Shown piece by piece: positions 54,186 to 64,000 of a stretch of 64,000 bases of DNA. The position numbers and the translations under genes were made by a program. Source of the DNA: Cytobacillus oceanisediminis 2691 (GTDB lineage Bacteria; Bacillota; Bacilli; Bacillales; Cytobacillaceae). The stretch spans positions 1,959,501 through 2,023,500 of the forward strand of contig NZ_CP015506.1 of the NCBI RefSeq assembly GCF_000294775.2, given 5' to 3'. The notes below the pieces were generated by a model. It was not told the DNA's origin and ran no database searches. It was given only the letters and a program-made list of their open reading frames with translations. The number at the start of each line of letters is the position of its first letter. The first letter of the stretch is position 1.

Positions 54186-56421
54186 TAGAAATTCCTCTCT
54201 CTTTAGCAAAACTCTCCATTTTCTTAATTGTTTCAGAATAGACTTTAAGCAAATGTAATTCTTGTTGATATACACGGTGTTCTTGATAATTGTCAATTCC
54301 AGAATTTTTATATTCCACTTCTAACTCTTTAAGAAAATCTTGTTGCTCTCTATATAAGTCATACCATTTGGGTAACTTTTGTGGGCCAGATATAAGCATT
54401 TTACAGCCAACGCATTTTTTCTTATGACAGGGACCAAAAGATACATGCTTTACACAGGTTCCGTGTCCTTCTGGTGTTTCTCTAGCACCGAGTTTTATTT
54501 CTCTAAATAGGGCCTTTTTTTCCTCTTCGGTGTATTGATTCTTGATTTCCTTATCAATCGTTTCTTCAAATAATTGCTGGAAAAGCTTACTGTCTAATTC
54601 AGCTATCTTTTTTAATTCAAGATCCCTGTAATAACGTGCTGATGTTTCCTCCGAGTGATTAATGTAATCAGCAACTTTTCTTAAAGAATGTCCCTTCGAT
54701 AATAAGTCCACGATGATAGTCTTTCTACACTGGTGATTAGTATAATGGAAGAGTTCGTTGTTTCCGTCTCGTATATTATGTTTTTTAATCAACCTATTGA
54801 TAGCTCTCGCTAGGGGTCTTCCGACAAATTCTACAACCTTTGAATGTTTATTAAGGGTGATAAATATTCTATCGGTATCCGCTACGATTCTTAAATCAGC
54901 AGTTAATTCTTTTTGTTTTTCTACAGCTTCGACAACGACATGGGAAACAGGTATTGTATGATATTTTGACTCCCCGCTTTGAACTCTTTGGTTTTCCATT
55001 TTTACATTTAAATATGTAAATAAATAGGACTGACTCTCTTCATCGTAGGTAATGCATTCAGAACTGAGTTCTTGAATGTCTGAAAAGCGTAATCCAGTAT
55101 TCATCATAATGGTCCAAGCATTCTGGTACATTTCCGGTAATTCATGTATTACTTCTTCTAGTTTTCCAATTACTTCCTCTGGCATATAATCTGTGCTTTC
55201 ACTAAACGACTTTATATTATGCATTTCAATTTCTCTGAATGAATTGTTCTGCTCTGAATCTATATTTTCAATATACCAGTCAAAAAATAATCTAGTCTGT
55301 TGGAATAGATTATAAATACTTGTTAAATTGTAGTAATCTTGACCATCAACCTTTTTGATTTGTTGTAAATAGTCTAATAGGTGAAGAAGGTGATAGTAAT
55401 TTATATCGAAAATAGAATAAACGTCTTTATAAGGGAGTTCAGTAAACCTGTTATAAATGGTTGTTACGGCATACACACGCGTATATAATGCCCTTTCTTT
55501 GATAGCAGTTTTTTTTATTAATTCATGAATATGGGCTTTTAAATGCTTTTTATCAATATCTGAAAGGGGTGAAAAATCTAATGTATGATTTCCGAAGCCT
55601 TGCAAATTTTTTTCTCTAATAATCCATATATCGTCTTCATACCTATATGATGATGGCTTACTACTCAATGTACTATAAACATGGGAGGCAACCTCGTTAA
55701 AAATATTTAATCTTCCAATTTGAGTAAGTGCATCCCCAACCTCACTCTTTTTGGTGGTATTTTTAAAAATATACCTTGCGACTTCAATCTTTGATAATGG
55801 TTGATCTTCTTTTATTAATCTATCTCCAATTCTTCGGACAAATGATTCAAAGACTTTAATGTATTCATTAGTTGAATAAATCCTTTTAATTAAAGACTTA
55901 TCACCAAGCGGAGGGGAGAGTTTTCGGATTGATTCAATATCATCATTTTTACAGGCAACAATAAATTTGTTAAATCTTTCATCTAAGTGTCTCTGAATTA
56001 CTCTTTTTGGTGTTTTTATCTCGTTGATAAAATCGGTTCTCATTGTCAATATGCCATTTAAGGCTTCTTTTACATCATTAGTTTTCATAAATCTAAAAAT
56101 AGTTCTATAACTAATTTTTGGTTCCTTTAAATCGTCGAAAAAATAATGGCAGAGGTATGAACAATAGTTTTCAAATTCAGTAGGACACAAAAATTCCATA
56201 AAACGAAATAATGTTGTATTAATGTTTTTATTATCGTCTAATATCTTGGCGATACCTGCAGTATCTTTATCAGCGAGACGTTTTTTTAGCTTTGTCAGTA
56301 TTTTTAAAAGCTCATTTTCTATAAAATTAACTGTTCTTCTTATCTGAAATTCATATTCGTTTATTTTGAAACATATCAGGCCATTAGTAATGTGTTTGTC
56401 TAAAATACTAATCGTGTACAA
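54166..56421 (-). CDS. tnpB: TnpB-like tyrosine recombinase
   Basis: 751 aa from TTG 56421, with AGAAAGGAAA upstream and a 14-base overlap with tnpA; ATG 56484 is a longer alternative. The catalytic domain lies in the second half: NTGLRFSDIQELS, YTNHQCRKTIIVDLL, INHSEETSARYYRDLE (Tyr). A C-terminal cysteine cluster (HGTCVKHVSFGPCHKKKCVG, then C) is shared with Tn554 TnpB. The long N-terminal region is divergent. Confidence 0.87.
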   Translation of the reverse strand: MYTISILDKHITNGLICFKINEYEFQIRRTVNFIENELLKILTKLKKRLADKDTAGIAKILDDNKNINTTLFRFMEFLCPTEFENYCSYLCHYFFDDLKEPKISYRTIFRFMKTNDVKEALNGILTMRTDFINEIKTPKRVIQRHLDERFNKFIVACKNDDIESIRKLSPPLGDKSLIKRIYSTNEYIKVFESFVRRIGDRLIKEDQPLSKIEVARYIFKNTTKKSEVGDALTQIGRLNIFNEVASHVYSTLSSKPSSYRYEDDIWIIREKNLQGFGNHTLDFSPLSDIDKKHLKAHIHELIKKTAIKERALYTRVYAVTTIYNRFTELPYKDVYSIFDINYYHLLHLLDYLQQIKKVDGQDYYNLTSIYNLFQQTRLFFDWYIENIDSEQNNSFREIEMHNIKSFSESTDYMPEEVIGKLEEVIHELPEMYQNAWTIMMNTGLRFSDIQELSSECITYDEESQSYLFTYLNVKMENQRVQSGESKYHTIPVSHVVVEAVEKQKELTADLRIVADTDRIFITLNKHSKVVEFVGRPLARAINRLIKKHNIRDGNNELFHYTNHQCRKTIIVDLLSKGHSLRKVADYINHSEETSARYYRDLELKKIAELDSKLFQQLFEETIDKEIKNQYTEEEKKALFREIKLGARETPEGHGTCVKHVSFGPCHKKKCVGCKMLISGPQKLPKWYDLYREQQDFLKELEVEYKNSGIDNYQEHRVYQQELHLLKVYSETIKKMESFAKERGISIEQYKK

Positions 56422-57619
56422 TTGAATTTTCCTTTCTAGATTTTGTACGCTTTTTAGCTTTCCTTTCGACAATATCCTTTGCAATCTCAGCTCTTTTTCT
56501 TGAATCGAACACTTTTACATAGTTTTTAAGAGTATCAATGGAATTCCAACCCATCTGTTCTTTGATAAAACCTTCTGTTATTTTACCTTCTTCAAGTAAA
56601 TCTAAAAGGTATTGTGCATGAGTACTTCTTCCGGCATGTGTTATAATCTTTTTTGGATCAAAACCTGCTCTTTCTGCAGCCTCTTTTAAAATTTTTAAAT
56701 AGTTTCTTCGTTCTACAGGATTTCCTGTTGTTGGACCTTTATGGTTTAGGAATAGGAACTCGGATAATTTATTGTCCACCTCATGTCTATCTGACCGGAT
56801 ATAATCAAGAATTTCATCGTTTAACGAATCGCTAATGTATAATTCACGTTCTTTTGACTTAACAGTAGCTTCATTTTGGTTATCATAATTTTTTTCTAAA
56901 CTCAAAATTCCTTCATGAAAATCATGATGTTTTAAGTGGAGTCCAAGACATTCTCCAATCCTCATTCCAGTTTCTAGTAAGATTTTAAAAATTATTTTAT
57001 CCCGTCTGGATGGAAGGGAATCAATTATTCTTTCAGTTTGGGATTCGCTATACCATTTTAAATGGCTACGTCTTTCTTTATATCTGAGTTTACCTGTAAT
57101 GTTGTTTTCATTTATTTCGAAATTATATATTTGTCCGTATAGAAACCTCTTTTTTAGATGTCTATTACCAGTTTTCTTATTCCTTTTTACTCCATATTTT
57201 ATAGGGTTTTGTTCTATTTCCTTTTGATCTTCTAACCATTCGTAAAACCCCTTTAAAACGCTAATATATTGTTCAATCGAACTTAGTGATCGTTTTCCCT
57301 CCATTTTTACCATTACCTCATCGCCATATAAAAGATATTTAATATACTCTTCTATAATGGCCTTTGATTGAACATCTCTATAATGCATTTGATATTTAAC
57401 TTTTAAATACCTAAGAAATATAACTAATTTGTTAGCATAGCTTTCACCGGTTTTATAGCTACCTAAACTCACAATTTCTAACCATCTATTAATTTCATAA
57501 AGGGGTAGATCATCTTCAGTAATGTAATATTGTATTCTTGTTTCACCAGTATTAGGAATATGTTTTAGACCCTTTTCAACCACTAAACCATATGTTTCTC
57601 TTTTTTTATTACTAGTCAT
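56408..57619 (-). CDS. tnpA: TnpA-like tyrosine recombinase
   Basis: 403 aa. N-terminal SAM-like core-binding domain (about 30-150), then the catalytic domain: LLETGMRIGECLGLHL (Arg I), ITHAGRSTHAQYLLD (box II HxxR-type) and GWNSIDTLKNYVKVF (Tyr nucleophile). ATG 57619 with AAAGGGGGAG somewhat far upstream (about 12 bases). First gene of the leftward operon and nearest to the right end of the element, as tnpA is in Tn554. Confidence 0.9.
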   Translation of the reverse strand: MTSNKKRETYGLVVEKGLKHIPNTGETRIQYYITEDDLPLYEINRWLEIVSLGSYKTGESYANKLVIFLRYLKVKYQMHYRDVQSKAIIEEYIKYLLYGDEVMVKMEGKRSLSSIEQYISVLKGFYEWLEDQKEIEQNPIKYGVKRNKKTGNRHLKKRFLYGQIYNFEINENNITGKLRYKERRSHLKWYSESQTERIIDSLPSRRDKIIFKILLETGMRIGECLGLHLKHHDFHEGILSLEKNYDNQNEATVKSKERELYISDSLNDEILDYIRSDRHEVDNKLSEFLFLNHKGPTTGNPVERRNYLKILKEAAERAGFDPKKIITHAGRSTHAQYLLDLLEEGKITEGFIKEQMGWNSIDTLKNYVKVFDSRKRAEIAKDIVERKAKKRTKSRKENSIVHD

Positions 57620-57744
57620 TCTAATTGAATTCTCCCCCTTTCTTTAATAGTAATTCTATCTAGTAATGTTTCTCTTTATTTTTTATTTTAATCCTTATAT
57701 TTACTATTACTTTTATTTAGAGCTTCCGCTACCCGCTGCGGGAA

Positions 57745-57799
57745 TTTGCCCTCCAATAAAAATACAAATATGCCCTCGAAATACTATTTTTGCCTCTAA
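57745..57799 (+). repeat. TGCCCTC direct repeats near the right end
   Basis: TTTGCCCTCCAATA (57745), TATGCCCTCGAAATA (57769) and TTTTGCCTCTAAA (57788) recur at about 20- to 24-base spacing in an otherwise AT-rich end region. They could be recombinase or TnpC arm sites. A short GC-rich segment (57724-57743) precedes them. The gap 57620-57942 has no gene. Confidence 0.45.
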
Positions 57800-57900
57800 A
57801 CTTTACAGATATCATATAATGTTATGAATATTTTGTAAAGTGTACATATAAAATTATTTGTATACTATTAATCCACAATAAAATAGGATATAAATAGAAG

Positions 57901-57942
57901 CTGTCTACGATTATATTAATGGTAGACAGATAGTTTACTAAA
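57901..57942 (-). repeat. Right terminal inverted repeat and subterminal dyad
   Basis: ATAGTTTACTAAA (57930-57942) is the right terminal repeat beside the GATTTG core. Just inside, CTGTCTAC (57901-57908) and GTAGACAG (57922-57929) form a perfect dyad. Confidence 0.75.
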
Positions 57943-58275
57943 GATTTGGATGTGGAAATCAAATTCGTGATTGGATCTCAGGCATTCTCTATTGACGTAC
58001 ATAAAAAGCATATCGAAGAATTGAAAGATTTATATAAAGCACTGATCCGCATTTCCGAAATCTGCCGCGAAAATGAAGTGTCCATGGAGTATGCTGAAAA
58101 AAGCCTGAATTTGGCATCAAGCACTCTTGGACGTTCAGTGTCCAATCAGGACGCCAATGTGGTGGACAATTTCCGTGTACTAAATGAAACAGCCTTCAAC
58201 TGGCTGATGAACAGCCGCAAGAAATATAATGTGAAAGACTTCGGATATGTGTTTGAAAAATACATAAATAACTAA
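57943..58275 (+). pseudogene. YvbH-like PH-domain gene, 3' half (split by mobile element)
   Basis: Reads DLDVEIKFVIGSQAFSIDVH, then a helical YvbH-type C-terminal region ending VKDFGYVFEKYINN, 110 residues. It continues exactly where the fragment ending at 44375 stops. No ribosome site or family start exists here, so it is presumably not translated. Confidence 0.9.
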
Positions 58276-58284
58276 GAAATCCTG

Positions 58285-58318
58285 GCAGCTCTCCATTTGG
58301 GGGCTGCTGTTTTTTTTG
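58285..58318 (+). terminator. Terminator of the split PH-domain gene
   Basis: GCAGC (58285-58289) pairs with GCTGC (58303-58307), extended by weaker pairs, followed by eight T. Confidence 0.75.
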
Positions 58319-58370
58319 TGGCAAGACTTTCTACTGCTCATTAAACGCAAGTATAGTTTAACCACTGCTT

Positions 58371-58493
58371 TGATCGCAGCGGAGGATATTTGACTCAAGC
58401 GGGAGGAGAGGGAAGTGAAAGACCCCGCAGGCAAAGCCAAGGAGGCTCGGGAACCTACCCGCGGAAAGCAAGTGTCCCGTGCTGAAATCAACG
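58371..58493 (+). repeat. Bacillus GC-rich interspersed repeat, copy 2
   Basis: About 125 bases between the PH-domain fragment and mutS, sharing ordered landmarks with 30622-30805: CGGAGGA, GCGGGAG, AGACCCCG, AGGAGGCTC, ACCCGCGGAAAGC and a terminal GAAATCAAC. Same orientation as copy 1. Confidence 0.65.
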
Positions 58494-58571
58494 GCATAAT
58501 ATATAAGCCTATCAATATAAGAGAATAGCCAAGGCAAATATTGCACCTCTGAGTCAGCCGATAATCTATGA

Positions 58572-58609
58572 TATAATGAAAAAGACGTTTTTAGAGGAAA
58601 TCTCTAAAA
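58572..58609 (+). promoter_or_regulatory. mutS upstream region: -10 box and small hairpin
   Basis: TATAAT at 58572-58577 with no convincing -35, then TTTTAGAG (58589-58596) paired with CTCTAAAA (58602-58609) around GAAAT in the mutS leader. Confidence 0.4.
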
Positions 58610-58651
58610 CAGGATTATAAAATAATAGATTATGGATCGTTGGAGGAAGTT

Positions 58652-61255
58652 ATGGCAGCAGCATACACGCCTATGATACAGCAATATTTAAGGGTAAAGG
58701 CAGAATATCAGGATGCCTTTTTATTTTTTCGCCTTGGAGACTTTTACGAAATGTTTTTCGATGATGCACTTAAAGCATCACAGGAGCTTGAAATCACATT
58801 AACCAGCCGCGAGGGAGGCACGGAAGAAAGGATTCCCATGTGCGGGGTGCCGTATCATTCAGCACCGGTTTATATTGAACAATTGATTGAAAAAGGATAC
58901 AAAGTCGCAATCTGCGAGCAAACAGAAGATCCGAAACAGGCAAAAGGAGTTGTGAAGCGGGAAGTCGTTCAGCTTATCACACCTGGAACAATGATGGAAG
59001 GCAAAGGCCTTCAGGAAAAAGAAAACAACTATATTGCATCGATTTCGGTCTTTGAAGATGAAACCTTTGGATTTGCCACCAATGATTTATCAACAGGTGA
59101 GACGAAGGTAACGATGTTAAGCAGCGGGTTTGATGAGGTCTTAAACGAGCTGTCTATGTCAGGTGCAAAGGAAGTAGTCATCTCTTCCGACTTTGATGGA
59201 GAATGGCAGAGGAGAATGAAAGAACGCTCCGTCATGGCGATTTCATTCGAGGATGATTGCGGAGTCCGGGACTCTTTCGAGGGACTTCTGGCTGATTTAA
59301 ATCAGGACAAGCTCAGGACAACTTCTTGCAGACTGATTAATTACCTGTACCGTACGCAGAAGAGGAGCCTGGATCACCTTCAAAAGGTGGCTACTTATCA
59401 GATTAATCAATACATGAAAATCGATTATTTTTCTAAAAAGAATCTTGAGCTGACAGAAACCATCCGCAGCAAAGGCAAGAAGGGCTCGCTGTTATGGCTC
59501 CTGGATGAAACGAAGACTGCCATGGGCGGCAGGCTTTTAAAGCAATGGATCGACAGGCCGCTTATTGATGAACAGGAAATCAAACGCCGCCATTCGCTGG
59601 TTGAAACGCTTATTCACTCTTTCTTTGAACGGGAAGAAATCCGAGAAAAACTGAAGGAAGTCTATGATCTGGAACGCCTTGCAGGAAGAGTGGCGTTTGG
59701 AAATGTAAATGCCCGCGACCTTGTGCAGCTTAAGAAATCTCTTCAGCAGATACCTGTTCTAAAAGAAATGGTCTCAAATCTGCCGAATGAGGAAGCAGTG
59801 AGGCTTGCTGAGCGCCTGGATGCGTGTGAAGAAGTCACGGATACTTTGGAAAGCGCGATAATGGAAAATCCGCCGCTGTCATTGAAGGATGGAAACATCA
59901 TTCAGGACGGCTATCATGAAGAGCTGGATAAATACCGTGATGCCAGCCGCAACGGGAAAACCTGGATTGCCCAGCTTGAGAAGCAGGAACGTGAAAAAAC
60001 AGGCATTAAATCATTGAAAATCGGTTTTAACCGTGTGTTTGGCTATTATATTGAAGTTACTCGCGCTAACCTTCATCTTCTAAAAGAAGGGCAATATGAG
60101 CGCAAACAGACCCTGACCAATGCCGAACGATTTATTACGCCTGAATTAAAGGAAAAAGAATCACTCATACTGGAAGCACAGGAAAAGTGTGTGGAGCTCG
60201 AGTATGAATTATTTACGAATGTCCGCGAACATGTAAAAGAATTTATTCCGAGATTGCAAAAGCTGGCGAAAACGGTAAGTGAGCTGGATGTTCTTCAGTG
60301 CTTCTCCGCTGTCAGCGAGCAAAGGCATTATATAAAGCCAAGTTTTTCAAATGAAAGACGGGTTTATATCAAAGACGGCCGCCATCCAGTCGTTGAAAAA
60401 GTGCTGAACGCACAAGAATATGTGCCGAATGACTGTTATATGGATGCGGACCGGGAAGTGCTGCTGATTACAGGGCCGAATATGTCCGGTAAAAGTACGT
60501 ATATGCGGCAAATCGCCCTGACTGCGATTTTAGCCCAAATCGGCTGCTATGTACCTGCTTCTGAAGCCGTGCTGCCGATTTTTGACCAGGTATTTACGAG
60601 AATCGGAGCCGCCGATGACCTTATTTCCGGCCAGAGTACATTCATGGTCGAGATGCTTGAAGCGCGAAATGCTATTGTGAATGCCACTCAAAACAGTTTG
60701 ATTCTGTTCGATGAAATCGGGCGCGGAACATCCACCTATGATGGGATGGCATTGGCGCAGGCAATCATTGAGTATATTCACAACCGGATTGGTGCGAAGA
60801 CTTTATTTTCCACGCACTATCATGAATTGACGGTGCTTGAAGAAGAACTGCAGAAGGTGAAAAACATCCATGTCAGCGCAGTCGAGCAAAATGGACGGGT
60901 TGTGTTCCTTCATAAAATTAAGGAAGGAGCGGCAGATAAGAGTTACGGAATCCATGTTGCCCAGCTTGCAGAGCTCCCTAATGAACTAATTGTAAGGGCA
61001 AATGAAATTTTAACGGGACTGGAATCGAACGATCCCGCTCCTGTGAAAAAAGAGATTCCTGCCGCAGAAAAAATGGCAGAGCCTGCTGCCCAATTATCTT
61101 TCTTTGAGGATTCTGAAGATGTGAAGAAACCTTCAATAAGCTCTAAGGAAAAAAAGATTATTGATAAAGTCAAAGCGCTCGATATCCTTGATATGACGCC
61201 AATGCAGGCATTAAATACATTATATGAACTGCACAGAAAATTGAAGAATCAATAA
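58652..61255 (+). CDS. mutS: DNA mismatch repair protein MutS
   Basis: 867-aa mismatch sensor. The Phe-x-Glu mismatch-reading motif is in [11 protein letters not shown] near residue 30; Walker [18 protein letters not shown], then [18 protein letters not shown] and [10 protein letters not shown] complete the ABC-type ATPase. C-terminal linker and clamp-binding tail are present. ATG 58652 with TTGGAGGAA. Followed 15 bases later by mutL. Confidence 0.98.
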   Translation: MAAAYTPMIQQYLRVKAEYQDAFLFFRLGDFYEMFFDDALKASQELEITLTSREGGTEERIPMCGVPYHSAPVYIEQLIEKGYKVAICEQTEDPKQAKGVVKREVVQLITPGTMMEGKGLQEKENNYIASISVFEDETFGFATNDLSTGETKVTMLSSGFDEVLNELSMSGAKEVVISSDFDGEWQRRMKERSVMAISFEDDCGVRDSFEGLLADLNQDKLRTTSCRLINYLYRTQKRSLDHLQKVATYQINQYMKIDYFSKKNLELTETIRSKGKKGSLLWLLDETKTAMGGRLLKQWIDRPLIDEQEIKRRHSLVETLIHSFFEREEIREKLKEVYDLERLAGRVAFGNVNARDLVQLKKSLQQIPVLKEMVSNLPNEEAVRLAERLDACEEVTDTLESAIMENPPLSLKDGNIIQDGYHEELDKYRDASRNGKTWIAQLEKQEREKTGIKSLKIGFNRVFGYYIEVTRANLHLLKEGQYERKQTLTNAERFITPELKEKESLILEAQEKCVELEYELFTNVREHVKEFIPRLQKLAKTVSELDVLQCFSAVSEQRHYIKPSFSNERRVYIKDGRHPVVEKVLNAQEYVPNDCYMDADREVLLITGPNMSGKSTYMRQIALTAILAQIGCYVPASEAVLPIFDQVFTRIGAADDLISGQSTFMVEMLEARNAIVNATQNSLILFDEIGRGTSTYDGMALAQAIIEYIHNRIGAKTLFSTHYHELTVLEEELQKVKNIHVSAVEQNGRVVFLHKIKEGAADKSYGIHVAQLAELPNELIVRANEILTGLESNDPAPVKKEIPAAEKMAEPAAQLSFFEDSEDVKKPSISSKEKKIIDKVKALDILDMTPMQALNTLYELHRKLKNQ

Positions 61256-61270
61256 ACAGGGGGTGACGAG

Positions 61271-63193
61271 ATGGGGAAAATCATTCAGCTGGATGATGCG
61301 CTTTCTAATAAAATTGCTGCCGGCGAGGTGGTGGAGCGGCCAGCATCGGTGGTAAAAGAATTGATGGAGAATTCGATCGATGCCGGAAGTACTATTATTG
61401 AAATTGAAGCGGAAGAAGCCGGCCTGGCCAAAATCCGCATTATCGATAATGGCGATGGCATTGAGGAAGATGATGTCCTGAATGCCTTTCATCGCCATGC
61501 CACCAGTAAAATTAAAGACGAAAATGACCTTTTCCGCATCCGCACGCTCGGATTCCGCGGCGAGGCATTGCCAAGTATTGCGTCGGTATCGAGGATTGAA
61601 ATGAAAACCTCAACTGGGGATGACGGCACACGTGTTGTCATAGAAGGCGGAAAAGTGGAAGTGATGGAAAAGGCACCCGGCAGAAAAGGGACTGACCTGA
61701 CAGTGACGGATTTATTTTTCAACACGCCGGCAAGGCTTAAGTATATGAAGACGATTCACACAGAACTTGGCAATATTACAGATGTGGTTAACAGGCTGGC
61801 GCTCGCCCATCCGGAGGTCGCCATCCGCCTGATCCATAATGAGCGAAAGCTCCTGCAGACGAACGGAAACGGGGATGTCCGGCAGGTGCTTGCAGCTATT
61901 TATGGGCTCAATATTGTGAAAAAGATGGTTCGGATTGAAGCAAGCTCACTTGATTTTAAAATCAGCGGATATGCAGCAATGCCGGAGATTACAAGAGCAT
62001 CAAGAAACTACATTTCTACCATGATCAACGGCCGCTTCATCAAGAATTATTCTTTGGCCAAAGCCATTCAGGAGGGGTATCATACTCTGCTGCCAATCGG
62101 CCGCTACCCGATTGTGCTCCTGAACATTGAAATGGATCCGCTCCTTGTCGATGTGAACGTCCATCCGTCGAAAATGGAGGTACGCTTAAGCAAGGAACAT
62201 GAATTGAATGAGCTTGTATCAGATGCTTTGAAGGCTGCATTTAAAAAAGAGGAACTGATCCCATCCGGATTTACACAGCCGAAGACCATGAAGCCTAAGT
62301 CAGAACAGACGGCTCTTGAACTGGATCATTTGCCTGAGCATCGGGAGCATGTGCCTTCTTTTGTTCGTGAAGCGAGGGAGGATGCTATCCGGCAGTACCC
62401 GAATGGGGCAGATCCGCAAAGCCCGCAAAGTCTACCAGGTGAACCGGCAGCAGCTGAATATCCTGATTTGCAGGATGCTCCTCTCATAGATTTAAGCCCC
62501 TCAGCTGAAGAATTGCCTGAAGCTGATCAGCACATATTCCAGCCCGAAGAGCCGAGAGCTGCAGGACTGGAACAGTTTTTGGCAGAGACCGCCACAGTGG
62601 ATGAGCCATCCCGGGTGCCGCCGCTCTATCCGATTGGGCAAATGCATGGGACATATATTTTTGCCCAAAATGACCGGGGCCTTTATATCATTGATCAGCA
62701 CGCCGCCCAGGAGCGGATCAAGTACGAGTATTTCAGGGAGAAAGTCGGCCAGGTTGAAAGTGAATTGCAGGAAATGCTTATACCGCTGACATTTGAATAC
62801 TCAACGGATGATTATATTAAAATTGATGAATACAAAGGCGAGCTTGAAAAAGTGGGGGTATTTCTGGAGCAGTTCGGACATAACAGCTTTATTGTCCGTT
62901 CTCATCCGCAATGGCTGCCTAAAGGCGAGGAACAGGAAATTATTGAGGATATGATTGAACAGCTCTTAGCCATGAAGAGAGTCGATATTAAAAAGCTGCG
63001 TGAGGAAGCTGCCATTATGATGAGCTGTAAAGCTTCCATTAAAGCGAATCACCATCTCCGCAATGATGAAATCCAGGCGCTGCTTGATGAATTGCGGAGG
63101 TCTTCCGATCCGTTCACATGCCCGCATGGACGGCCGATCATCATACATTACTCCACTTATGAGATGGAGAAAATGTTTAAGAGGGTAATGTAG
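61271..63193 (+). CDS. mutL: DNA mismatch repair protein MutL (endonuclease type)
   Basis: 640 aa. GHKL ATPase at the N-terminus ([38 protein letters not shown]), a Pro/Glu-rich linker (about 340-455) and a C-terminal dimerisation and nicking domain with [15 protein letters not shown] and a CPHGRP zinc-site motif. Hence it belongs to the nicking MutL class of bacteria without MutH. ATG 61271 with GGGGGTGA. Confidence 0.97.
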   Translation: MGKIIQLDDALSNKIAAGEVVERPASVVKELMENSIDAGSTIIEIEAEEAGLAKIRIIDNGDGIEEDDVLNAFHRHATSKIKDENDLFRIRTLGFRGEALPSIASVSRIEMKTSTGDDGTRVVIEGGKVEVMEKAPGRKGTDLTVTDLFFNTPARLKYMKTIHTELGNITDVVNRLALAHPEVAIRLIHNERKLLQTNGNGDVRQVLAAIYGLNIVKKMVRIEASSLDFKISGYAAMPEITRASRNYISTMINGRFIKNYSLAKAIQEGYHTLLPIGRYPIVLLNIEMDPLLVDVNVHPSKMEVRLSKEHELNELVSDALKAAFKKEELIPSGFTQPKTMKPKSEQTALELDHLPEHREHVPSFVREAREDAIRQYPNGADPQSPQSLPGEPAAAEYPDLQDAPLIDLSPSAEELPEADQHIFQPEEPRAAGLEQFLAETATVDEPSRVPPLYPIGQMHGTYIFAQNDRGLYIIDQHAAQERIKYEYFREKVGQVESELQEMLIPLTFEYSTDDYIKIDEYKGELEKVGVFLEQFGHNSFIVRSHPQWLPKGEEQEIIEDMIEQLLAMKRVDIKKLREEAAIMMSCKASIKANHHLRNDEIQALLDELRRSSDPFTCPHGRPIIIHYSTYEMEKMFKRVM

Positions 63194-63202
63194 AAAAGAA
63201 CG

Positions 63203-63234
63203 ACGCTGAACCAGAGTGGTTCGGCGTTTTTTTA
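63203..63234 (+). terminator. Terminator after mutL
   Basis: ACGCTGAACCA (63203-63213) pairs with TGGTTCGGCGT (63217-63227, one G-T pair), then T residues. Confidence 0.9.
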
Positions 63235-63346
63235 TTCATAGACGACGATAATTCTATTATGTAAACTAAGTGGTGTTTGGTCCATAATTTTTTCTTTTTT
63301 CGCTCATAAAACTTTATTTCGCTCAAAAGGACAATATACAAAACAA

Positions 63347-63378
63347 AAAAGCATCCATTTCGCGGAATGGATGCTTTT
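63347..63378 (-). terminator. Terminator of the mreB-family gene (minus strand)
   Basis: AAAAGCATCCATT (63347-63359) pairs with AATGGATGCTTTT (63366-63378); read on the minus strand it is followed by TTGTTTTG. Confidence 0.85.
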
Positions 63379-63386
63379 CTTATAGC

Positions 63387-64000
63387 TTATCTCACTGCCG
63401 TATGCAGCTTATCAATAAATTGCAGGGCTTTTCCTGTTCCAACCGCTACAGATTCAAGCGGGCTTGGTGCAAGGTGTACAGGGACTACAATTTCCTGTGA
63501 AAGCCATTCCTGCATGCCGTTTAAAAGGGCACCGCCGCCGGAAAGGATCACACCGCGGTCTACGATGTCTCCGCTGAGTTCAGCCGGACTGTCTTCTAAT
63601 GTTGCGCGGATTGCTTCAAGAATGTGAAGCAATGATTCTTTGATTGCATCACGGATTTCATAGGAAGTTAGAGTAATCGTCTTAGGCAGGCCGGTAACAA
63701 GGTCGCGGCCGCGCACTTCCATTGTCAGTTCTTCATGGTCAACCAGCGCGTAGCCGATTTCCATTTTAATATGTTCGGCTGTTCTCTCTCCGATCAGAAC
63801 GTTGTATTCTTTACGTACATATTGAATAATATCATCGTCAAGTCTGTCGCCGCCAATCCGGATGGAATTGCAGGCTACCACTCCGCCGAAAGAGATGATG
63901 GCTACTTCTGTTGAGCCCCCGCCAATGTCAACAACCACGTTCGCGACAGGCTCATCGACAGGCATGCCTGAACCAATTGCTGCTGCCACAGGCTCTTCGA
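63387..64000 (-). CDS. MreB-family actin-like protein, C-terminal part (runs off right edge)
   Basis: About 204 C-terminal residues; the frame is open to the window edge. Actin-like motifs: [11 protein letters not shown] (adenosine/connect), [16 protein letters not shown] (phosphate 2) and [16 protein letters not shown] (adenosine motif). Cytoskeletal filament guiding lateral wall synthesis. Among MreB, Mbl and MreBH, the isolated position suggests Mbl/MreBH type rather than mreBCD; I cannot decide from this part. Confidence 0.9.
   Translation of the reverse strand, partial: EEPVAAAIGSGMPVDEPVANVVVDIGGGSTEVAIISFGGVVACNSIRIGGDRLDDDIIQYVRKEYNVLIGERTAEHIKMEIGYALVDHEELTMEVRGRDLVTGLPKTITLTSYEIRDAIKESLLHILEAIRATLEDSPAELSGDIVDRGVILSGGGALLNGMQEWLSQEIVVPVHLAPSPLESVAVGTGKALQFIDKLHTAVR

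Larger units (their letters stand above)
44376..57942. mobile_element. Tn554-like metal-resistance transposon, 13.6 kb
   Basis: Boundaries come from the split PH-domain gene. Each end carries a 13-bp imperfect inverted repeat: TTTAGTTAACTAT at 44376-44388 and the complement of TTTAGTAAACTAT at 57930-57942 (12 of 13 identical). They are flanked by GATTTA (44370-44375) and GATTTG (57943-57948); joining the flanks restores the reading frame. The recombination module (three tyrosine recombinases and a TnpC-like protein, 51911-57619) reads leftward from the right end. Cargo reads rightward: cadD, cadC, cadA, a methyltransferase, merR, a CopZ-like gene and a coiled-coil protein. Clearly more AT-rich than the chromosome. 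Tn554 relatives also leave asymmetrical 6-bp cores and no long duplication. Confidence 0.88.

Noticed and set aside
44376-57942. Antibiotic-resistance cargo of the Tn554 type (erm, spc, fexA) or phage structural genes
   Set aside because: No such genes are seen; all recognisable cargo concerns metals.

Overview
The window is a stretch of a low-to-moderate GC Gram-positive chromosome of the Bacillaceae. Gene content and order follow the Bacillus subtilis region from pnp to mutL: pnp, ylxY, mlpA, ymxH, dpaAB, asd, dapG, dapA, rnjB, tepA, ylzJ, spoIIIE, ymfC, ymfFHIJKM, pgsA, cinA, recA, rny, ymdB, spoVS, miaB, ymcA, cotE, mutS, mutL. Dipicolinate, SpoIIIE, SpoVS and CotE genes mark an endospore former. 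A Cytobacillus- or Mesobacillus-like species fits, but that placement is inference.

Positions 1-9200 hold the pnp 3' end, two sporulation-associated genes, an M16 peptidase, then dipicolinate synthase and the aspartate-family genes asd-dapG-dapA, which make the dihydrodipicolinate that DpaAB converts to dipicolinate. A strongly structured RNA lies between dapG and dapA. Positions 9400-15000 hold RNase J2, TepA, YlzJ and the SpoIIIE translocase. Positions 15200-20900 hold a GntR regulator and a complete nucleoside ABC importer (lipoprotein, double ATPase, two permeases). Positions 21400-30500 hold the ymf cluster (paired M16 peptidases, EF-P modification reductase, RodZ-like protein), pgsA, cinA and LexA-controlled recA. 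Positions 31200-40700 hold RNase Y, YmdB, SpoVS, a dipeptidase, a two-subunit 2-oxoacid:ferredoxin oxidoreductase, MiaB and YmcA. Positions 40700-43970 hold three unrecognised leftward genes, cotE and a VOC protein.

Positions 44376-57942 are a 13.6-kb AT-rich mobile element inserted inside a YvbH-like PH-domain gene, whose two halves remain at 44085 and 57943. Its ends are a 13-bp imperfect terminal inverted repeat, each next to a GATTT core. It moves with a Tn554-like recombination module: three tandem tyrosine recombinases plus a TnpC-like protein. The cargo is a metal-resistance set: CadD, CadC, CadA (with an in-frame UGA replacing the first metal-binding Cys), a methyltransferase, MerR with a perfect operator, and a CopZ-type Fe-S/metal protein. 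It also carries an unrecognised ribbon-helix-helix/coiled-coil protein preceded by phased GGTAAAC repeats. Backbone order resumes with mutS-mutL and the 3' part of an mreB-family gene at the right edge.
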